Notes: generated from the sequence alone by a model not told the origin. Counted from the first letter of the stretch, positions 36,332 to 48,120 are shown. The stretch is DNA of 64,000 nt from Xestospongia bergquistia (GCA_963965975.1 OZ014412.1:11422849-11486848); one strand, 5' to 3'. Program-made: numbers and translations.

Positions 36332-36529
36332 CAAGTGTATAAGTTGGAGCAGGTGAAACTGTAAATGTAGAAGAAGAAACAGGATGACAACCTATGTCAG
36401 CTATATCATTACAACAATCATTATTACTATGACAGTGTTGATCACAGAAGCAGTCTATACTGTAACAAATTCGGGACTGGCTATACAAACAGCATCCAGA
36501 ATAGCCAAGAGTAAGTGCCTTACATGACC
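36332..36529 (-). CDS. somatomedin-B-like exon 3
   Basis: 198-nt phase 1-1 exon with 'SCKALTLGYSGCCLYSQ', 'CYSIDCFCDQHCHSNNDCC' and 'DIADIGC', followed by a Ser/Thr/Pro tail ('FTVSPAPTYTLG'). All expected Cys are present; acceptor and donor are good. Confidence 0.7.
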
Positions 36530-36766
36530 CTAAAATTAACAGATAACAAAAATTTAAGTTAGTTTATAGTGGTGACATACAATGAAAAAGCAAATAAAAA
36601 CTAGGAAATATGCTTTTTCATAAGAATTTCCTACATCATTAAATTCATAAATTTATGATAATTTTGTTATTGGAGTTGGTGGAAGAGATATACATTGTTA
36701 GATGCACCAATGTTTTGAAACAAATGATTTTAAGTATGAAATTTGGAGCTTATAATTTTGTTTTAC

Positions 36767-36925
36767 CATCATATCCAGGATGACAACCTATATCAGCTAT
36801 ATCACTACAACAATCGTTGTTACTGTGACAAGCTTTATCACAGTGGCAGCCTTTATTGCTACAAGGTTTGTGCTTGTGTAGTGAACAACATCCAGCATAG
36901 CTAAGATTAAGTGCCAAACATGACC
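36767..36925 (-). CDS. somatomedin-B-like exon 2
   Basis: 159-nt phase 1-1 exon with 'SCLALNLSYAGCCSLHKH', 'CSNKGCHCDKACHSNNDCC' and 'DIADIGCHPGYD'. It lacks the Ser/Thr tail of the other copies. Splice sites are intact. Confidence 0.7.
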
Positions 36926-37169
36926 CTAGAATTAACAGATATTAAGATTTTAATTAATTTGCAGCGATAACATACAATGCAAAAGGAATAAAAATTAGAA
37001 TATATATATATATATATATATTTTATAAGAATTGATTACATCATTAAATTCATAAATTTATGACAATTCGTTTTTGGAGTAGGTGGGAATGTACATTGTT
37101 GGATACAACATTGTTTTGCCACATACATGATTATATATATGAAATGTGAAGCTTCTGATATTATCTTAC

Positions 37170-37374
37170 CAAATGTAACAGTTGGAATAGGTGAAACTAC
37201 AAGAGAGGAAGAAGAAGCAGGATGACAACCAATATTACTTATATCATGATAACAATAATTATTGTTTGAATTGTGACAGTTTGATGACAATATACATTCA
37301 TTATTGTTATAATATTGTGACAGGGACCATACACAACATCCAGAATTACTGAGATTAAGTGCCAAACATGAGCC
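37170..37374 (-). pseudogene. somatomedin-B-like exon 1, degenerate
   Basis: Homologous to exons 2-4 but several Cys are lost (the CxCDxxC and DCC motifs are gone; 'NCHNSNNNYCYHDISNIGC' remains). The acceptor AG found in the other copies is changed to TG. The donor is still good. The exon is therefore probably skipped. Skipping it keeps the frame because it is a phase 1-1 module. Confidence 0.65.
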
Positions 37375-37440
37375 CATAATTAACATAATATGAAAAATTT
37401 AATTTATTTTGAACAACAAACAATTATAGTGCTCACTTAC

Positions 37441-37551
37441 CTTGAGTAACAGTTGGTATAACTGTAATTATAGAGCCACTTAAAAATGATGAAAAATTTG
37501 CTGGAACATGTGTACTACTTGTCAAAGAGTATGGACTTTTAGATTCTTTGT
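37441..37551 (-). CDS. Ser/Thr-rich linker exon
   Basis: 111-nt phase 1-1 exon: 'KESKSPYSLTSSTHVPANFS', then 'SGSIITVIPTVTQ'. It would be the first exon after the stanniocalcin-like module at 44,970 if the large intron with the gypsy element is spliced out. Confidence 0.6.
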
Positions 37552-37933
37552 CTATATGAAATGGTAATAAAATGATAAGTAATATATGGTGCATGAGATA
37601 AATTAATTACAAGCATCATATTTAAAAGTAACTAAAAGCACCAAGGTGCAGTATCTCCCTACAGTTTGTGTAGTGATTTTGTTTGTTTGCTTTGCCACAG
37701 CACGAGAACTTACTATATATTCAGAATATATAAAATAAGTAACAGAATTTAAAGAAGACTTCTTTATTTTATGCGAACAATGTAGGAGCTACATTTTGTT
37801 AAAGCTAGTCATGGTTACAAAATACTGTAGTAAATGAGATTTTCCAAAACCAAGACTTGTTGCTTATGGCTCACTTATAAAAGTAATATATGGAGCTTTT
37901 TTAAATAGAGAGCATATACTATGTTAGCCTTTT

Positions 37934-37968
<35 letters not shown>

Positions 37969-38169
37969 TATATTAATTAGCAGGTTTTTCAGCAGAAATT
38001 ATGTTTGGACTTTGATCAATATCACCAATTTCATTGATAGATGACAATGTCAAAAGATTTGTAAGTCAACAAAAGACGTCAAATCCCAAGGTGAAAAAAT
38101 AACAACTAAAATGTCAGTTTTGCTTTAGTTCAATGTTAACAATGATTGCTGATGGCTATACAAGTGTAT
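37552..38169. other. intron-like spacer
   Basis: No coding signal. Contains a (TA)n tract (37,937-37,964). It leads into the gypsy fragment at 38.17 kb. Confidence 0.4.
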
Positions 38170-38740
38170 TGTCAGGAACTATATAAAGAACACAGTCATT
38201 TGAGTGTGAGTCCAGGTTAGAGTCATTTTCTCTCAACTCATTGTCATTATGAAAAAGTTTAATAGAATCAAAGTGTCAAAAATGAAAATCATGTTTCACA
38301 ATTTCCCATGAGCTTGTTGTCATTGGTCCTAACAATTCAATGATCCTTACAGAAATCCACATGGAAATCTTTGATTAATACAAAGACTCCTACATTAAAA
38401 GTATTATGTATACTATCCTGCTAATGTGTTATCTGTGAACTTTTTGATTCTGTTCTACATAACTCGTAAGATTTAGAAACAAGACATTTAATCTTGATGT
38501 GGGATGATGTTTGAATAATAGCTCAGTTGTAGAGTGAGAAATTGTAGTTTTAGGAGTTATTCTGCATGTAAACAAGAATTGTGTCAAATTGGTTTCTATG
38601 GAACCACTTGATAACTTCTTCAGAGATAGCTTAAAACTTTATATGAATCTCTCTGTTACAACAAGATGCTGGATGATACAAGATATTTTTCCTATAGGTT
38701 TCAATATGAAGTACTAGCATATCATGGAGGTTTGCCCCAA
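38170..38740 (-). mobile_element. Ty3/gypsy integrase C-terminal fragment, copy 2
   Basis: Reverse-strand frames give 'ISHSTTELLFKHHPTSRLN', 'FLNLTSYVEQNQ', 'TFNVGVFVLIKDFHVDF' and 'LGPMTTSSWEIV', the C-terminal part of a gypsy integrase. It runs opposite to the gypsy element that follows, so it comes from another insertion. It corresponds to 541-1,250. Confidence 0.65.
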
Positions 38741-39666
38741 GTTCGAGAGGCAACTTACTAAGTAGCACCCCTAACAGTTCACTGATTTCAATGGATTCAC
38801 TGATTTGAATGCTTTAAAAAAGCATCTGGTCTAGAAGGTAAAGATGAAGAAATTCAAGTGTATACCCTCATGTACTCAATGGGAGAGAAGCAGATGATAT
38901 CCTGCAATAATATAGCTTATAGGATGCCAATCAGAAGAACTACAATATTGTCAAACAAAAGTTAGAGAGCAGAAAGTTAAAAGAAGAAATATTACCTTTG
39001 CACTGGCCGAGTGTAATATCAGAAAAAAGGAGCAAGTTGAAGGTGCTGATGTTTTTATTACAGCACAATACAGTCTTGCAGAATGTTGTAGTTATGGCAC
39101 ACTACAGGATGAAATGATCTGGATGGAATTAAGGTTGGAATATGTGATGCAAAATTGTTGAAGAAATTACAACTAGATCCTAAATTAACTTTGGACAAAG
39201 CAGTGGCTCAGGTATGTCATGCCAAGAGTGTCAAGCAGCAACAACCTCTATTGAGAGGAGGAGGTGAAGGACTATCACACACCCCAGTTGGAGCAGTCCA
39301 AAAGGGATTTGGACAATGAAATGCTGAGCCTCCAGACAAGTTATAACAAAATTCAAAAGTTCAGTCCACTCAATAGTAGCAAAGTTTGTTCCCGATGTGG
39401 GAAGACACCCACACATGATTTTCTGTATTGCCTAGCCAAGACTACTGTCTGTTTAAAATCCAATAAGCATGGACATTTTCAAGCAGTATGCAGATCAAAG
39501 AAAAATGACAAAGAGCAAAATTGTTAACGAGAATAATGAGAATAATTTCTTAGGACCCATCAGGATTAAACATGATAGCCTCTGAAGTCCTGGACAGTTA
39601 CTTTACAACCCAATGGGATATTAGTTGACTTTCAAATTGAAACAGGAGCTGACGTAACAGTCATAA

Positions 39667-39773
39667 TGTAATATAATATTCCTCAAATAACAATTTACAA
39701 AAAAATCAGTTTTAAAACATGTGCTCTCCTTTATTAATTATTAACTTTAATTAATGTTAATTACTATCCTACA
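39667..39773 (-). repeat. 3' LTR of the nested element
   Basis: Direct repeat of 41,182-41,289. On the minus strand it follows a polypurine tract. Differences from the partner are few, so the insertion is younger than the gypsy host. Confidence 0.8.
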
Positions 39774-41181
39774 TAACCTCCCTCTCTTCAAGAGCTCGTC
39801 TCAATCGACAATGTGATATAGGGAGCATATCTATCCAGAACCCTGTGTGTGTGAGTAGGAGTTTTCCTATAGCTATTTCTTTGACCATGTTGTGTTCTCC
39901 CCGTAGTCCACCTCTAGAGCTACAGTTGTACCATTGATAGTAACAGATTTGTCTTGTAGTCTAAACAGACATTGAAGTTACCCAAGAAATCAGTACCCAA
40001 AGTGACAGGTGCAACCAGTTGAGGGGCCACATACATCTCGTGTGTCACAGATAATGTACCAATATAAAGAGGTACAATGGCAATGTTGCGTAATTCCATC
40101 TCATTGTAGGAAGCTGTGATAACATTTATAGAGGATGATATTGAGTTATAGCTCAAGCCAGCTTGTTCAAGCAAGTGTTGACTAATCAATGACACATAAG
40201 AACCACTGTCTAATAAAATAGCACAGTGAATATCTCGTATTTTCCTGATATTTTTGAGAGTCATTTAATATTTACATGCATATCCAGTGTCGAGGCCAAG
40301 TGTATTACTTCCGGTCACCTCCCCTGGCCTGTAGAGACGACCAGCTGGCGTTTCCCCAGCACTGAGCATTTGTGTGGTCATATTTGCCACAGTTAAAACA
40401 TTGAAGGTAGTACAGCAATTCTTTGCAATATGCCCAAACCGTCAACACCTGTAGCATTGCTGGGAATGTATATTGGTTGCCTTTTTCGGTATATCCTGAT
40501 ATCTGACTGCAGCAATACTAAGGGCTCTGCTGTCACTTTCAAATGAATTAAGTCTGGCACCAATATCAAGTATCATTTCTTCTATTTTCTGTAAACCAGG
40601 AGTACTGCCAGTAACTGACAGAGTGGTAAGATGTGCTGCTTCCTCAGGTAACTGTTCATTGTTCATCATGAGCAAGCGTGCTTTTGCTAAAGCATTTTTG
40701 TTAGTTGTGATATCAGCTGGCGAAGATCACATTAGTTCGGCAATTTCTGTTAGGAGAACATCGATGAAATGGTGAAGAAACATTTATTCCTTCGCCTCCC
40801 AAGTTAACTTTGGCATGTCTATTTCAAGTAGTTTCTTACAAATCTATACAAAAAAACAGGTGAGGATTTTCCCAGCAAAGCCTGAAGCGTTTGAACTCAC
40901 TAATTCCATGAAAACGCATTTCTCTTGTTCTAAATTTTGCCCTCATTGCTCTCACCAACGTAGAGTAATCTGTTGTATCTTCATCCGCCATCTCCAGGTA
41001 GGCTACCAGAACTTCCCCTTTGAGAAATGTCGGAATTTTACTTGCCTTTTTGTTGTCATCCCATCAATTGAAATTAGCACATAATATCAAACTTCACTAA
41101 TCACTCCTCTAGTTCATCGCCATCCTTAATAGTTTCTGGTAAGGCCACATGCCTATCTGCCATCTCAGACTCTGCTACCAG

Positions 41182-41289
41182 TGTAATATAATATTCCTCA
41201 AATAACAATTTACAAAACGATCAGTTTTAACAACATGTGCTCTCGTTTATTAATTATTAATGTCAATTAATGTTAATTACTATCCTACA
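41182..41289 (-). repeat. 5' LTR of the nested element
   Basis: TG...CA ends. Followed (minus strand) by the initiator-Met-type primer-binding site. Flanked outside by 'ataa', the same as at the other end. Confidence 0.8.
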
Positions 41290-43689
41290 ATAACACCAGC
41301 TACCCACTAAAGCATTGGTAGCCCTCCTCTACTGTCTGCTAACAGAAATTTAAATTTGTGACAAGTCTCAGACTCTACTTCATGAGTTTTCTAAGCTTTT
41401 ACAAGGACTAGGCTAAATGGAGTATGCATGATTCAATTAAAGGAAGATACTCATCCATATGCACTCACTACACTATATTGTGTCGGCATTCCATTAATGA
41501 AGTCAGTCAAAGAAGAGTTAAGCTGTATGGAAGAGTTGGGTGTAATATCATATGTTGATAAACCAATAGATTGTTGTTGTAGTATGGCTGTGGTGTCTAA
41601 GAAAAACAACGAGGTTTGTATCTGTGTAGACTTAACTAAGCTAAATCAAAGTGTCAAATGAAAGCGACATCTTTTGCCAGCTGTAGAGGAAAAACGATCA
41701 CAACAACCTGGAGCCAAGATCTCCTCTAAACTAGATGCAAACTCCAGATTTTGGAAATTACCCCTGTCTCCTCAGTCAGCTCTATTGACCATAGTTAATA
41801 TTCCCTATGGTTGTTTTTGGCTTCAAAATTACCATTTGGTATCACATCAGGACCAGAGCATTTCCAAAGATGTATGTCAGACATTATTAATGGACTAGAA
41901 GGAACAGTCAGTATGATAGATGACATTAGTTTACAGTACAACTCAAGAACATGACCAACATCTCTGAGATGCAGGGTTAACTCTGAACAGACCAAAGGGC
42001 ATAAATTTTCAGTAGAGCAGGTGGTATTTCTTGGTCAGCTAATTGATTGTTCTGGATTTCAGGAAAGATGAAAGCTATCCCATCCAAGTGATAGAGCTTC
42101 TGATTAATGTGTCAGAAGTACTATGTCTTCTTGGAGTAGTTTATCAAATGAGCCCAAATACAGCAAAAACGACTCTTCCATTAAACGTGGTCTTAGTTAA
42201 AGGTAACTGGTGGATATATAGTGACTCATAACAATCTGGATTCAAACAAATTAAGAAACATATCAGTTTACACCAATTTTAACAACTTTAGTTCGTCTGT
42301 TTCATTCTAAGAACGTTGATGAATGACCATTTTGAGTTCAGAGATTTTATCTTAAGGTGATGCAATATGATTTCACTATCTCCTACATATTGATTGCTGA
42401 TACCCTATCTAGTGCACCTGTCATTCAGACAATTGAAAAGGACCATGATCTTCTACAAGACATGAATTTTTATGTTAAGTCTGTTATTAAAATTTTACCT
42501 ATCACTGAGAAAAGACTAGAAGACATCCGATGCCACCGATGAAATATATCAGCAACTACCCAATTATTGCAGAGATAGGTGCCCTAAAAAAGAAGCTAAT
42601 TTATCCGTAAAGCCATATATCAGGTGTCATTAGAACTCTCAATTACAGAAGAATTATTTATGTGAAGAAACAGAGTCATTATCCTCAAGGCACTAAGATC
42701 AGGAGTTCTTAAACAAATATACACAGGATATCAAGGAATACATAAATGTCAGAGCATGCAGGACAGTCTGTGTGGTGGCCAGGGATATCTAAGGAGTTAG
42801 AGGAATTAGTAAATAATTATATAGAATGCCATAAGATGTAATGACAAAGATCTGAACCACTGATGCAATCTACATTACCAGAACTACCTTTGGAAAAGGT
42901 GGGAATAGACCTTTTTGAGTGGAGGTAGAGTACATATCTAGATCTTCTCGTTGTAGACTACTATTCTAGATTTATTGAGATTGCTAGGTTGAGCAGACCC
43001 AGAGCTGAAAATGTCTTAACCATATGAAGAGTATATTTGCTTGACATGGAATACCAGAGATGGTTATATCAGACAGTGAACCCAGTTTACTGGAGACATC
43101 TACTAAAAATTTGCACAACATTGTCAATTAAAACATGTTACTAGTAGTAGTCCATATTACCCACAGAGCAATAGTGAAGCTGAGAGAGCAGTTGGTTCTA
43201 TAATACATTTACTCAGAAAGAGAAAGATCCTCACCTCACCTTATTGGCATGCAGATCTACGCCATTTGCTAATGGATTTAGCCCTTCAAAATTGTTAATG
43301 TCAAAGAAACTTCAGACAAATATCTAAATTCGACACATACCAAATGTACCAAATATGACATTAGTAGAAAAGAAGGAAGAAGAACTTAAATCAAAGCAGA
43401 AACACAACTATGATAATATCATGATGTCAGAGAGCTGCCTTTATTGAATCAAGCAAACACAGTTTTGATTCCAAATCAAGATGCTGAAGTAGTTGTGAAA
43501 CGTAGCTCCCAGGTCTTATGAACCAATCCCTTCAAATGGAACTTATCGTCATAACCCTAGAGACATAATTATATCTTCTAATGCTGGAAATGATTCACAT
43601 GATCCAGTGACAGAAGAGACTGGGAATTCAAAGCAACAGAGACATCCTAATTGTTTGTCATTTTTAGTGATGCACCAATTCTCTGCAGA

Positions 43690-43990
43690 AATACACAAGA
43701 GTCTCATTGTATGTTTCATACTAGATTCATATAGATCATATTTGGAATTATTTGTTTGTGCCTCTCTCAGGGCAAGTCATTGGTTCATCAGGTTTATAAT
43801 TGATCCTTTGGTATCAGTAATATGGAGAAAGATCATTTACAATAGTAAACAACACATCTGGTGGTTTCATTACAAAAATGATGAAGTCATGAATAATGCT
43901 CTTCCTTAATTATATAAGTGCTGGTCAGATAGCAAACTACTTGAGCTAAACCAAAGAGAAAATAAGTATATACTTGTGTTGAAAAGGAAT
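43690..43990 (+). repeat. dispersed repeat shared with 2.52-2.90 kb
   Basis: Uninterrupted version of the site that carries the pogo-like transposon at 2.9 kb. It overlaps the end of a 100-codon plus-strand ORF (43,607-43,909) whose start belongs to the gypsy tail. No family motif. Confidence 0.55.
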
Positions 43991-44079
43991 TATCCATTGT
44001 TGATTCATACTTAGCAGGGGATTTTGCAAAACGTTATTCTTACAGATTCATAGGCATTGTAATAAAGGCATTTTTCCTG

Positions 44080-44640
44080 GTCTGATCACATTTCTGCAAA
44101 GTGCCACAAAGCTAAGTTATTCAGTCTTCTTTACAGACAATTCTGTAAAAAATTGCTTCCTGAATCTGTCAATCAGTTATACTTAGCCTAATCTGTCCAC
44201 ATTTGGATTATCCAGCTCAACTCTACACACAGCTGCAATAAGATATTAAAAGCTTCAAGATGTTTAAAAATATGCTCACAAAATAATATTGGATGGAACA
44301 TGACGACTAGAATGACCTCATCTCTCACGGAGATTCCAACTTAAATCTACAGAGATCATTTTTGAAACTTAATCTTAGATTGTCCACAACATCTGTTATC
44401 TCCAAGAAGTGTTTAATTTGTCTCCTATTAACTTATTAAGATATTTTAGTTGTGTTTGTGTTAGTTTCTAGAAGTCAAGCTTCACTATTTGTTAATGGTA
44501 TTACTTTTTAAGATAATAGTGTTTATGGTTATGATAAAACTTTGGTATGTCTGTCACCCTATATTTATTCAATTAACATTAACATCATATTGAACACATC
44601 ACTAGGATATACTTAAAAATCTTCTCCCCAATATAAATTA
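44080..44640 (+). mobile_element. LINE reverse transcriptase C-terminal fragment, copy 2
   Basis: Broken plus-strand frames give 'FSLLYRQFYKKLLPESVNQ', 'LYLALICPHLDYPAQLYTQL', 'FVNGITF' and 'SSPQYKLTTM', the end of a Jockey/CR1-type ORF2. Orthologous to the 8.6-kb fragment within the duplicated block. Confidence 0.6.
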
Positions 44641-44969
44641 ACCACAATGGATTTTTAATGATGTAAAATATCACACACACACATGCATAAGATACACATA
44701 TGTAACCTCATTTTCACCACTTCATGGAAAATGTATATGACCTAATTTGTGAAAATAGACCATTAAGTTTGTTAAAACATCTCAAAAAATATCTTTGCAT
44801 ACATACAGTTACTATATATACACAACTATTCGTGATAACTATATATATGTATACAAAAGGTGTTTTGACAGTGATTCCTTATCACCAAAAAGGTCACAAA
44901 TGTTTTGACAGAAGTGGCCCCTTTTTGCAAATCAGGTCATATATAATATATATATATATATATATTTAC

Positions 44970-45679
44970 CTCTGAGAATATCTTTCAAGGATTGAAGAAT
45001 TTGACGTGCAGCAAAGTTTGGAGCATTTGCTATCCAATTATTCACAGAAGACAAGAAACTATCAATTACCTGCCCACTACATGTAGTTGCTGTTTGAAGA
45101 ACCTACAGTGATATATTATCATCAATGATGTATATGTAAATATTATATATAGATAGTATTAGTTTCAAACCTGTTGAATTGCCTGTTTATTCCAGTAATT
45201 ATTTAAGTCAAAATCATCGAACCCAAGACAATTCAAGTTAGTCTCATTTAAAAGAATATCAGTACAGAATCCATTGTCAATATAACAGGATTGATGACTA
45301 TTGAAAGCAATTTCTTGTAATTGACTGCATGTTCCATTTGAGTTATAGACATTGCTGTTCAAAATGGCCTTCATAAAGCATCTCTTCATATTATCAACCA
45401 ATATTTGACCCTATATGATAATAATGAATATTGTATAGAAAAATAATAAATACTTACAGCAGATGTAAAACAACTTTGCTTGTTTTTTAAATGGTGGCAG
45501 TATCTGTTACCATAGGCAAGAGGATATCCATTAGTACCACATTGAAATTTTAACTCTACACACTGACTATAGAAATCACAGTTACTAGCATTAGCTAGAG
45601 CTGTACAGTTCTCAGCTTTGACAGTAATTATCAGATAGAACACCATTGAAAACACGAGCAGCGTCATATTGTAATCCAT
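44970..45679 (-). CDS. stanniocalcin-like N-terminal module (copy B), possible 5' end of the receptor gene
   Basis: Exons 45,679-45,458 (222 nt), 45,410-45,171 (240 nt) and 45,102-44,970 (133 nt) encode 198 residues and end in phase 1. Signal peptide: 'MTLLVFSMVFYLIITVKAE'. Then 'CTALANASNCDFYSQC', 'GYPLAYGNRYC' and a second exon with 'CSQLQEIAFNSHQSCY', 'GFCTDI'. 13 Cys in the module. The Cys spacing and 'CSxxQ...CY...C' recall stanniocalcin; this is a by-eye suggestion. Downstream phase-1 acceptors (37,551 Ser/Thr exon) would join it to somatomedin-B and then Ig exons. Alternatively it is a separate secreted-protein gene like copy A, cut off by the gypsy insertion. Splice sites and frame are intact. 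Confidence 0.6.
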
Positions 45680-46534
45680 TGTTGTTTGTCAGTTATATAG
45701 ATTAAAATAATATCGTATTCAAAATTGTGAAATACATTACAAAATTTTATATATTGCCATGGAAAAATTTGTATGTGAGAAGCCAAAACGTAAATCCTGT
45801 AATTTTTAGAAAAGTAAACCACAGTTTATAAAAAGTTGATATATTCTGGTTCAAATCATAAAACTATTGCTAATGTGAGTTTGAATATTTTAATGATCAT
45901 CATCCATATTACATCATCATGACATCATACCTTTAGTACATATATAGGATTAAAATACTCATTGTAATTGTGTATTATTTAATAGAGCTGACATATTAAA
46001 ATTAGAGTAAGAAGGGTAAGATATCACTGCAGATATAAATCCAGCTAAAGTAAGACATGTAATATTTCAGTTTATCATTGATTATTATATTGTTACAAGA
46101 ATTAAGTCCAAAAGACATCACGGTTAAAATAGATTAGTTGTTTTAACTGTTCATAGTCACTTATCTAGGTTACATACATCTAACACCATACATCGTTTTA
46201 CCATAGAGTTGTAGAATTCATTTACTTAACCAAATCTTCTCAAATATGTAGTATGTAGTGATGTTATAGAATCAATGAAAATTATTTTGTTTAACTAATG
46301 AAATATTAAAAAGAATCTTCATTGTTCTGACAATTAATTACATGACTTTTATTTTAGTGATGACAGCAGTGTAATGCTAACTACTTTGAAGAATCTCATG
46401 ATATATTATGAGATAGGTGACAGTACTGCCTATGTCGGAATGACACAATGTTTTATTGTGTTTTTTCTTATTTTTATTCTTTTTATGCAACAATAACCAC
46501 AAAAATTGTAGTTTTCTGAAAATTATTTTTTACT
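45680..46534. other. upstream flank of copy B
   Basis: 45,690-46,370 is homologous to 11,600-12,010 upstream of copy A, with an extra ~240 bp at about 46,020-46,250 that copy A lacks. The putative promoter region has no recognisable motif beyond AT-richness. Confidence 0.5.
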
Positions 46535-48120
46535 AGCAAAGTATGTATATATTGACTGTTCACCCTTCATACCTGGAGAATGCCAAGAAAGAGTTTGGTG
46601 ATCTTGGAGTTGAAGTAGTAACAGGTCAAAAGTTTGTAGGAGGTTTGTTACATTGGTGATTGACAAAGCACAGAAAGGTTCATCACACAAAAAGAACATT
46701 TTCGGGCAGATTGTATTAAGATATTATCACAAGCTGGAGAATCATAAGCAGCATATTCTGCCCTATCTAAGTTTTACAGTTTCAATGGTCGATTATACAA
46801 AGAGTAATTCCTAACTGTGCTGATTTGTTCTCACCATATGAGGTGTTATTAACGAATCCTTTTGTCCATTTATATTTGGTGATGAAGTTTCAGAAGATGA
46901 AAAGGTTTTGTTGTCACTTCCAACAAGAATGGCAGGAATGAGTATTTATAACCCAGTTGAATTAGGTCCTATGCAATTTATCCTCCATAGCTAATACCAG
47001 TGAGCTAGTAACTGTCATAAAAGGTAAAAATCAGTTCTCCTTAGCTGATCATGTGGAAAAGATTGCTTCAAGTAGAGCTTGTTACTATAATATAATTACC
47101 TACGAAGTCATGATGAATTGAAGTTAGAATCAGTCCTTGACGTGATTGATAATGAAAAGTCCAAACTTGTTAGGAGTGCTATTAATGAAAAGACATCATG
47201 AAATTGGGTGACTTTAATGCCAATTTCTAAGTATCATTTTGACCTTTCTTCTACAGAGTTTAGGGCATTAAGATATCTGTAACAGACTGAGTAAGTTTAG
47301 TCCAAAGGCTTTCTTTAAAAAAAGGAACACAATTAACTCTCTCTGATACACCTTATAAGACAGTCTTAAATAGTACGAAGCAACAAAAGACTATGCCAAG
47401 ACAAGTACAATAGTAGGGACAAAAAAAAACAAAAAATCATTCAAACACACAAAAGAAAAATGAGCTAGATATTAGCATCAATTAACATATTTTGGTTAAA
47501 ATCACACTAATTAACAAAATCTAGACACAGTAAATATCATTAACACATAATAAAAGAAGATAGACTTTCACAATATCATAGACATCTCCTGAGGATGCCT
47601 GCATGTTGTGATGGTTGTGGAGCTCAATCTAGTTTGGAATATGAATTGGACTGTAAGAAAGGAGAATCAAGACATAACGAAGTTCGTGACACATTACGTG
47701 ATATTGTATCCCTGGTCTACAAAAATGTTTTGAGAGAGGAGAGGCCAATGAACCAGGACATACCACAACACTGATTGCAGATCTGAGCGTTAGCGGTTGT
47801 GGCAACAACAGATTTAAGCATTGTTGGATATTCATGTCATTGACATTGATGCCCAATCTTATATGTCAATAGGACATTGAATGCATCAGCAGAATAGCAA
47901 AAGAAAAGAAAATACTCTGAGGGAGTAAAAAGCATATTGTACGTCTTTTGCCCCATTTGTAACTTCTGTGAATTGTACTTTAGGCCATGAAACAAATGTC
48001 TTCCTGAAAAGAATAGGTGAGAGATTGTCCTTTAAGTGGAATAAATCATATAGTAAGGTAATGGGTTGAATATGAACTAGACTATCTTTCTCATAGATTT
48101 CCGCAACATATTTATGCTTA
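46535..48120 (+). mobile_element. reverse-transcriptase C-terminal fragment of an unclassified retroelement
   Basis: In mixed plus-strand frames: 'GDLGVEVVTGQKFVGGF', 'LPTRMAGMSIYNPVELGP', 'ISKYHFDLSSTEFR', then after a ~330-bp AT-rich insert 'CDGCGAQSSLEYELDCKKGE', 'RHNEVRDTLRDIV', 'LDIHVIDIDAQSYVN', 'FLKRIGERLSFKWNKSYS'. The order (RT thumb, short helical region, CxCG..H..C knuckle, RHN.IRD, nuclease-like end) matches a group of invertebrate RT ORFs found in cnidarian, mollusc and sponge genomes. Its class is not certain. Many stops; dead. Confidence 0.55.

Larger units (their letters stand above)
39667..41289 (-). mobile_element. nested small LTR retrotransposon (gag-pro only)
   Basis: Complete structural signature. 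LTRs of 107 and 108 bp (39,667-39,773 and 41,182-41,289) begin TG and end CA, with 4-bp target duplication 'ataa' on both sides. On the minus strand, one base after the 5' LTR is 'tggtagcagag', complementary to the 3' end of initiator Met tRNA (primer site, 41,170-41,180). Gag starts a few bases on ('MADRHVALPETIKDGDELEE'). A zinc knuckle lies near 40,440 ('CYRC', 'FGHIAKNC'). A retropepsin ORF (40,264-39,920) has 'AILLDSGSYVSLI' and 'VTLGTDFLG'. A purine tract 'gaagagagggaggt' precedes the 3' LTR. There is no room for RT, RNase H or integrase, so the element is non-autonomous. Gag has stops. Confidence 0.8.
38780..43610 (+). mobile_element. Ty3/gypsy retrotransposon body, decayed
   Basis: Gag (about 38,800-39,520): 'FNAFKKASGLEGKD'-like start in mixed frames, 'ITFALAECNIRKKEQVEGA', and a zinc-knuckle region with 'CSRCGKTPTHDFLYC'. 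Protease start: 'QIETGADVTVI', cut by a nested element. RT (41,430-42,000): 'EELGVISYVDKPIDCCCSMA', 'VCICVDLTKLNQSVK'. Integrase (about 42,700-43,520): 'GIHKCQSMQDSLWWPGISKE', 'EKVGIDLFEW', 'VVDYYSRFIEIARL', 'NYDNIMMSELPLLNQ'. Stops and frameshifts occur throughout, so it is dead. No clear LTRs are found at its ends. It lies in the putative large intron of the receptor gene. Confidence 0.75.
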
